Below are positions 59,980-64,000 of a stretch of 64,000 nt of DNA, one piece after another; position 1 is the stretch's first letter, and each line of letters starts with the position of its first letter. The DNA is taken from assembly GCF_014203125.1 (NCBI RefSeq), contig NZ_JACHIH010000022.1, forward strand, positions 1 to 64,000. The letters run 5' to 3'. Both the position numbers and the translations under genes were made by a program. A model generated the notes under the pieces. The model was not told the origin of the DNA, ran no database searches, and worked only from the letters and a program-made list of their open reading frames with translations. Origin of the DNA: Rhodopseudomonas rhenobacensis (GTDB taxonomy: Bacteria; Pseudomonadota; Alphaproteobacteria; Rhizobiales; Xanthobacteraceae).

Positions 59980-60744
59980 ATGTTTTATTCCAAAGAAAGC
60001 ATGGAAGAGCTCGCGCGAAGCTTTGAGGGACTTGGCAAGCAGAGCACCGATCTGCTTGAGCGCTATCTCACGCTCGATTTGAAGAATGCGCGCGCACGGG
60101 AGTTCGCAACACAGGGTTTTCCCCGCAGGCTGCAAACGATGGTTCGCTGCATCAACCACGTCTTCACCCTGATCCCGCCGGAGCGCAACACGGTGCCGAC
60201 CGGAGACGAACTGGCCGACGCGACAATCCATATTCAATGCTTTGTGTTCAATGTGTTCGGCAGCCTCGACAATCTCGCGTGGATTTGGGTATGCGAGACT
60301 GGGCAGAAGCGGTCAGACGCCACTCCGATTAAAGACCGGCAGGTTGGCCTCGGTCCGGGGTTCGATACTGTTCGGGAAACGCTTCCCCAAGGATTGAAGG
60401 AACATCTTGAGAGTCTGAAGGGATGGTTCGATCACACTACGAATCTGCGTCATGCGTTGGCGCATCGTATCCCGCTGTACATCCCGCCTTACGTCATCAA
60501 GAAGGAAGACGAAGCCGCGTATCATGCGTACCAGACGAACATGGCGGCGGCCATTCACGTCCACGACTTCGCAGAATACGACCGGCTGTCCGCTGAGCAA
60601 TTGCAGCTCGGCCGGTTCATGCCATGGGTGAAGCACTCCTTCGAAGAGAACGCCCATCCCGTCGTCTTCCATCCCCAGATGCTGGCTGACTTCAACACCG
60701 TCGAGGAGCTTGGTCGCAAGATGCTCGATGCGCTTGCAGCATAA
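59980..60744 (+). CDS. HEPN-like protein, 254 residues
   Basis: The protein starts MFYSKESMEELARSFEGLGK and contains HTTNLRHALAHRIPLYIPP near residue 151. The RHALAHR stretch has the R-x(4)-H spacing of HEPN ribonucleases. ATIHIQCFVFNVFGSLDNLA resembles helical segments of HEPN-type proteins that use Arg-His pairs. It stands alone, divergent from the AbiE operon with 313 bp between the starts. A defence or RNA-processing role is possible but unproven. Confidence 0.65.
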   Translation: MFYSKESMEELARSFEGLGKQSTDLLERYLTLDLKNARAREFATQGFPRRLQTMVRCINHVFTLIPPERNTVPTGDELADATIHIQCFVFNVFGSLDNLAWIWVCETGQKRSDATPIKDRQVGLGPGFDTVRETLPQGLKEHLESLKGWFDHTTNLRHALAHRIPLYIPPYVIKKEDEAAYHAYQTNMAAAIHVHDFAEYDRLSAEQLQLGRFMPWVKHSFEENAHPVVFHPQMLADFNTVEELGRKMLDALAA

Positions 60745-61134
60745 CGACCGTTCGCGGTCGGGCGCGCGCCTTCGGCTTACGTCCGATAGCGCCCTCGTAA
60801 GTCTTGCGCATTGATCCACCCCGAACACCGTTGGCGCATCTGCGTTGGACGCGAATGGGATTGTGGGCCCGTCCGCGATGTCCCCGGCGGGCGGCGCATG
60901 AGGGAGCCTTCCCCGTTCCCTTTCAGACGTGCCCGAACAATAGCGGCTTCTTACCGTGGGGGATCACGCCGGAGCGCGCGCCGGATTCAAGGCCGCTCGC
61001 TTCCGCGCCGAGGCTTCGCCGTCGGCTTGTGCAGCTCCGCGCCGCCCATGGGGCGGTGCGCTGCGCACAGCCTTTGAACCCGCCGCTCATCCGCTCCGGC
61101 CAGTTGACCCCACGAAGCCGCACATCGTGTGCGG
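60745..61134. other. Second hairpin-rich non-coding region, upstream of the DUF2958 gene pair
   Basis: The 416-bp gap contains several short perfect inverted repeats: CGACCG-TTCG-CGGTCG (60745-60760, a stable tetraloop), CCGCCC/GGGCGG (61042-61056), GTGCGC/GCGCAC (61056-61068) and CCGCACA/TGTGCGG (61118-61134). The last ends 26 bp before the start codon at 61161. The composition is GC-rich and no frame looks coding. It resembles the region at 54363-54841, suggesting a shared regulatory or transfer-related role. Confidence 0.5.
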
Positions 61135-61160
61135 TCTCGAACAACTGAAAGGAAAACATC

Positions 61161-61373
61161 ATGAGCAAGAAACCAAAACTCATCGCCTACACCGTCAAGG
61201 AACGCGGCAACGGCCAATCGGCAATCTGGACCCGCATCGGTGCCGCCTGGCCGCATGCCAACGGCAGCACGGGGTTCTCCATCGAACTCCAGGCCTTTCC
61301 AGTCGATGGCCGCCTCGTCCTGATCGAACCGAAGGCGGGCGAAGAAACCGCCGAGAACGGAGGCGCTGCATGA
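61161..61373 (+). CDS. 70-residue conserved-type island protein
   Basis: The protein starts MSKKPKLIAYTVKERGNGQS after AAAGGAAAA. The centre WTRIGAAWPHANGSTGFSIE is characteristic of small proteins encoded beside DUF2958 genes on plasmids. The stop overlaps the next start by 4 bp. No biochemical function is known to me. Confidence 0.75.
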   Translation: MSKKPKLIAYTVKERGNGQSAIWTRIGAAWPHANGSTGFSIELQAFPVDGRLVLIEPKAGEETAENGGAA

Positions 61374-61726
61374 AGCTCCTCACAGATGCGCAACGCGCGC
61401 AACTGCTCGAAAACGGCCGCCGTCAGGCGGCCGTTAAGGGCACCTCGGCGGAAATTGACTTCAAGCCGGTCGTTAAACTGTTCAACCCGTGCGGAGGCGG
61501 GACTTGGCTGCTCACCGAGATCGATCCGGACGACGAAACCGTCGCGTGGGGCTTGTGCGACCTCGGCATGGGCTTTCCGGAATTCGGCACCGTCAGCCTG
61601 ACGGAGCTTGTCGAATATCGGGGGCCGCTTGCGCTCGGCATCGAACGCGATCTCTACTTCGAAGCGGAGAAGCCGATCTCGGCGTATTGCGACGAAGCCG
61701 CAGAGCGAGGATACGTCAAGGCATGA
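61370..61726 (+). CDS. DUF2958 protein
   Basis: The 118-residue protein starts MKLLTDAQRAQLLENGRRQA and has the DUF2958 core PVVKLFNPCGGGTWLLTEID, GLCDLGMGFPEFGTV and LGIERDLYFEAEKP. DUF2958 proteins are common on conjugative elements of proteobacteria; no function is established to my knowledge. It is coupled to the preceding gene and followed by a strong terminator. Confidence 0.88.
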   Translation: MKLLTDAQRAQLLENGRRQAAVKGTSAEIDFKPVVKLFNPCGGGTWLLTEIDPDDETVAWGLCDLGMGFPEFGTVSLTELVEYRGPLALGIERDLYFEAEKPISAYCDEAAERGYVKA

Positions 61727-61735
61727 CCGCAGCCA

Positions 61736-61766
61736 CGCACCGCGCCGGTTAACCCGGCGCGGTGCG
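61736..61766 (+). terminator. Rho-independent terminator after the DUF2958 gene
   Basis: CGCACCGCGCCGG and CCGGCGCGGTGCG are perfect 13-bp arms around a five-base loop, followed by TTTGCGTT. It sits 10 bp after the DUF2958 stop. Confidence 0.82.
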
Positions 61767-61838
61767 TTTGCGTTCGTTCGACTTCGTTGTCTCCGAAACG
61801 GATAACATGACGCGTAAAATGGTGCCGCGAGGTGCACC

Positions 61839-62564
61839 ATGATCCGCGTCAAGACGGCCCCGGCTTTCCGGCCCGTTGTCCTCAACGTCAAGCCGCAACA
61901 GGCCGTGGTGAGCGTCAGGCCGCGCAGGATCACGACCCGCCCCGTGACCATCCGCCAACCGGCGACTGCCACACGCATAGCGGTACGTGCGCCGCGCGTC
62001 GCACCGTCCCGCATGGCGGCGTCTCCCATGTTCGGCGATGCGACGCCGGAGGTCCGGATCAACCCTTATGTGGAATTTTCAGGACGTTTCACCGTCGCGG
62101 GCGGCATCGAAATCACCTACCGCGACTTGGACACGCGCTTCCTGCGAAAATTCCTGCACTTTCTTCTTTGGGCGACCTGCACCGCCGCCACCGGATGGTG
62201 GCTGTTTGAACGCTCGCAATTTACGCCGGTCTGGCAATGGGGCCTGTTCGCAGCGGTCGCCATCACGTTGGGCTACCTGTTGTCTCGCCCCAAAGAGATC
62301 GCCCGCACCATCGAAATCCGCGCCGACTGCATGATCCTCGATGGGGCCGACGTGTTCTGGCTCGACCGCATGGAGCTGGGCTGGCCGCAGTTCCTCCCCG
62401 ATCAGGACAACAACCTCGTGCTGCAGGGCGTCTATGGAACGCGCTTCGTCGAATTCTTCACCGTTCGCCGCTTCGATGAACGCGACCGTGGCCCGGAAGT
62501 GCTGCAGGCCCATTTGCAAGGGGCGATGCGGCAGCTCTGGGCGTTCCCCAACCGCGACACCTGA
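61839..62564 (+). CDS. 241-residue membrane protein with two helices
   Basis: The basic N-terminus (about 1-60, many arginines and valines: RPRRITTRPVTIRQPATATR) is followed by a soluble patch, then two membrane helices near 103-122 (LHFLLWATCTAATGWWLFER) and 128-147. A cytoplasmic C-terminal domain with VLQGVYGTRFVEFFTVRRFD ends it. The family is not recognised. It is convergent with the coupling-protein gene, with 8 bp between the stops, and may be a transfer- or membrane-associated accessory. Confidence 0.7.
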   Translation: MIRVKTAPAFRPVVLNVKPQQAVVSVRPRRITTRPVTIRQPATATRIAVRAPRVAPSRMAASPMFGDATPEVRINPYVEFSGRFTVAGGIEITYRDLDTRFLRKFLHFLLWATCTAATGWWLFERSQFTPVWQWGLFAAVAITLGYLLSRPKEIARTIEIRADCMILDGADVFWLDRMELGWPQFLPDQDNNLVLQGVYGTRFVEFFTVRRFDERDRGPEVLQAHLQGAMRQLWAFPNRDT

Positions 62565-62572
62565 CCGGGAAA

Positions 62573-64000
62573 CTATTCGGCATCCGCCAGCACGCGCGCG
62601 CGCAGCGCTGCCACGTCATGATGTTCAAGGCGGATGACCGCCGCCGGCGGCCGCCCATCCAGCATCAGGAGTTGCGCAAAACTCTCGCGGTGAAACGATG
62701 TGCGCAGCTCGAACGGCAGGATCAGGTTCTCGGTGCGCCGCGCAATGTAGTCGAGCGTCGCTTGATCCGCATTGGAGAAGCACTGGACCACCGAGGCGTT
62801 GCCGATAAATGTCTCCCAGCTCGCCGGGTAGTGACGGCGCAATTGCGTAATGTCCTGCAACACCGCCCACAGCTTCACGCCGAAGCCGGGAAAATACGCC
62901 GCCGCCGATTCCATCAATTGCATGTGGCCCAGAACCGGGAATTCTTCGAGCAAGAAGAGGATGGGCGTCTTGCCGACCGGCCATGTTCCCCGCCGCTCCA
63001 GCGTCGTGCAGGCCTGCCGGATGATCATGCGAAGCCAGCGGAAATGCGTTTCCATCCGCCCGGCGGGAAGACAGAGATAGATCGTGGTTGGCCGGTCACC
63101 CGCCAGCGCCTCAAGCTGAAAGTCGCTGGAGCGCGAAATCGCCCGCATCGGCAGGCTGTCGAGGAAATCTGTCTGCGCCGCCGCCGTCGAGAAGATGCTC
63201 CCCCGTTCATTGACCGGCGTGTTGGCAAACCGCTTGCCGATGGCGCAGAGAATCCCGCCAAACGCGTCGGTCTTCGCCGCCATCGCCATGGTCAATGTCT
63301 CCACCGCCGCGAGGCGTTCAATCTCCGCCTCGCTGTGGCGCCGCCGCTTGGCGCGGTGTTGCGCGTTGGCGCGCGCGGTCCTCACCGCGTCCAGCAGAGC
63401 CGGATGGGTCAGGGTGAGCAGTTGCCGTACGGCAATCAGATTGCGTTCGGCTTCGGGCAGCGTCAGCGCGAACAGGATCAACCCTTTCAGGAGTTCGCGC
63501 GAGCTGTCGTTCCAGTGGCGCGAACTGGCATTTGGATCTTCCACGATGATCGCCTGCGTGATCTCGGCCACGTCATCGATGATCGTCATCGAGGCCGGGT
63601 CGAGCTCCGCCATCAGATTGAACGACGCCGTTTTTAATCCCGATTGTCCGAACGGGTCGAGCACATGCACTCTGTGCCCGCAGGCCCGGCGGACCTCCGC
63701 CGTCTTCTTGGCCAGTTCGCCCTTGGGATCGAGCACCAGCATCGAGCCGGGATAGAGGTAGAGATTGGGCTCCAGCACCGTTGAGGTCTTGCCCGCCCGC
63801 GCGCCCGCAATCGTCACCAGCGGCCGGTCATCCATGTAGCCAATCGGTTGCCCGGCAATCTTCCCGAGTATGATTTGTCCGGGCTGGTAGGCGAATTCGA
63901 ACAAGTCGCTGGGCCGCATCCAGTGATTGACCGGCGGGCGCTGCGGCACCGCGCGCGGCAGCAGCACTCCACGCGGCAAGGACGTGTCGTAGAGTTTGCG
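62573..64000 (-). CDS. traG: TraG/VirD4-type conjugation coupling protein, 5' end outside the window
   Basis: The visible ~475 residues include Walker A GARAGKTST near residue 58 of the TTG-started reading, then MLVLDPKGELAKKTAEVR (second conserved block), SFNLMAELDPASMTIIDDVA, and FLLEEFPVLGHMQLMESAAA (Walker B and the following helix), with VKLWAVLQDITQLRRHYPAS. These are TraG/VirD4 features: a hexameric membrane ATPase that brings relaxase-DNA to the secretion channel. The frame is open to the window edge (RKLYDTSLPRGVL before the TTG), so the N-terminal membrane part is likely missing here and the TTG is not the real start. Confidence 0.92.
   Translation of the reverse strand, partial: RKLYDTSLPRGVLLPRAVPQRPPVNHWMRPSDLFEFAYQPGQIILGKIAGQPIGYMDDRPLVTIAGARAGKTSTVLEPNLYLYPGSMLVLDPKGELAKKTAEVRRACGHRVHVLDPFGQSGLKTASFNLMAELDPASMTIIDDVAEITQAIIVEDPNASSRHWNDSSRELLKGLILFALTLPEAERNLIAVRQLLTLTHPALLDAVRTARANAQHRAKRRRHSEAEIERLAAVETLTMAMAAKTDAFGGILCAIGKRFANTPVNERGSIFSTAAAQTDFLDSLPMRAISRSSDFQLEALAGDRPTTIYLCLPAGRMETHFRWLRMIIRQACTTLERRGTWPVGKTPILFLLEEFPVLGHMQLMESAAAYFPGFGVKLWAVLQDITQLRRHYPASWETFIGNASVVQCFSNADQATLDYIARRTENLILPFELRTSFHRESFAQLLMLDGRPPAAVIRLEHHDVAALRARVLADAE

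Larger units (their letters stand above)
21868..64000. mobile_element. Integrative conjugative element-like island, left end; continues past the window
   Basis: The island starts at the tRNA 3' end and holds a serine recombinase, a ParB-like protein, a DUF2958 protein, many overlapping small genes of unknown function, and a TraG/VirD4-type coupling protein. Defence genes are interspersed. The exact left junction is probably within the last 20-30 bp of the tRNA. No second copy of the tRNA 3' end was noticed before 64000, so the right end must lie outside. Relaxase and mating-pore genes are not in view, so conjugative ability is inferred only from the coupling protein. Confidence 0.72.

Noticed and set aside
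21868-64000. CRISPR array or right attachment site within the island
   Set aside because: No regularly spaced repeats were seen, and no second copy of the tRNA 3' end was noticed. Exhaustive search was not possible by eye.

Overview
The window comes from a GC-rich alphaproteobacterium of the Rhodopseudomonas/Bradyrhizobium type. The evidence is the CtrA response regulator, the RskA-type sigma/anti-sigma pair, a general-stress (EcfG-type) promoter and the flagellar gene set. It divides into a chromosomal part (1 to about 21,790) and an integrated mobile island (about 21,868 to beyond 64,000).

Chromosomal part. A chemotaxis operon (end of cheW, cheY, cheB, cheR) is followed by a higBA toxin-antitoxin pair lying between two direct copies of a ~138-bp repeat. 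Next come genes for mannose/exopolysaccharide precursors: an AGE-family epimerase, a phosphomannomutase/phosphoglucomutase, a GtrA-like membrane protein and a bifunctional mannose-1-P guanylyltransferase/isomerase. ctrA is divergent from fliI-fliJ. An adenine-deaminase-like gene is flanked by palindromic repeats, and an AT-richer gene encodes a nuclease-like SEC-C protein that looks foreign. Then follow an ECF sigma factor with its anti-sigma factor, a small membrane protein behind an EcfG-type promoter, flhA, and an MFS transporter. A CAU-anticodon tRNA closes this part.

Mobile island. A large serine recombinase lies directly against the 3' end of the tRNA gene, and its reading frame runs antisense through the tRNA into the chromosome. 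This marks the left attachment junction. Behind it are twin palindromic operators and a divergent two-gene unit. Island backbone genes include small paralogous two-gene modules, two proteins made of HR-x-GPA repeats, a tyrosine-recombinase-like protein with an XRE regulator, a ParB-like protein, a DUF2958 protein and the 5'-truncated TraG/VirD4 coupling protein at the right edge. The coupling protein suggests an integrative conjugative element. The right attachment site is outside the window.

Defence cargo. Interleaved with the backbone are a 1,701-aa SF1 helicase with a C-terminal Vsr/MTES_1575-like nuclease domain plus a coupled partner, a 1,648-aa STAND NTPase with a WD40-like propeller, a Gabija-like pair (OLD/TOPRIM nuclease and UvrD helicase), an AbiE-type toxin-antitoxin operon with a third Abi gene, and two HEPN-like singletons. 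An uncharacterised overlapping four-gene operon (GNAT, PQ-loop-like membrane protein, 55-aa basic protein, DUF4407-like coiled-coil membrane protein with an AT-hook) begins with a hairpin that would bury its ribosome binding site. Two non-coding, hairpin-rich segments precede the parB-like gene and the DUF2958 gene pair; they may be transfer or single-strand regulatory regions.

All assignments are from reading the sequence and knowledge of families; no database search was run.
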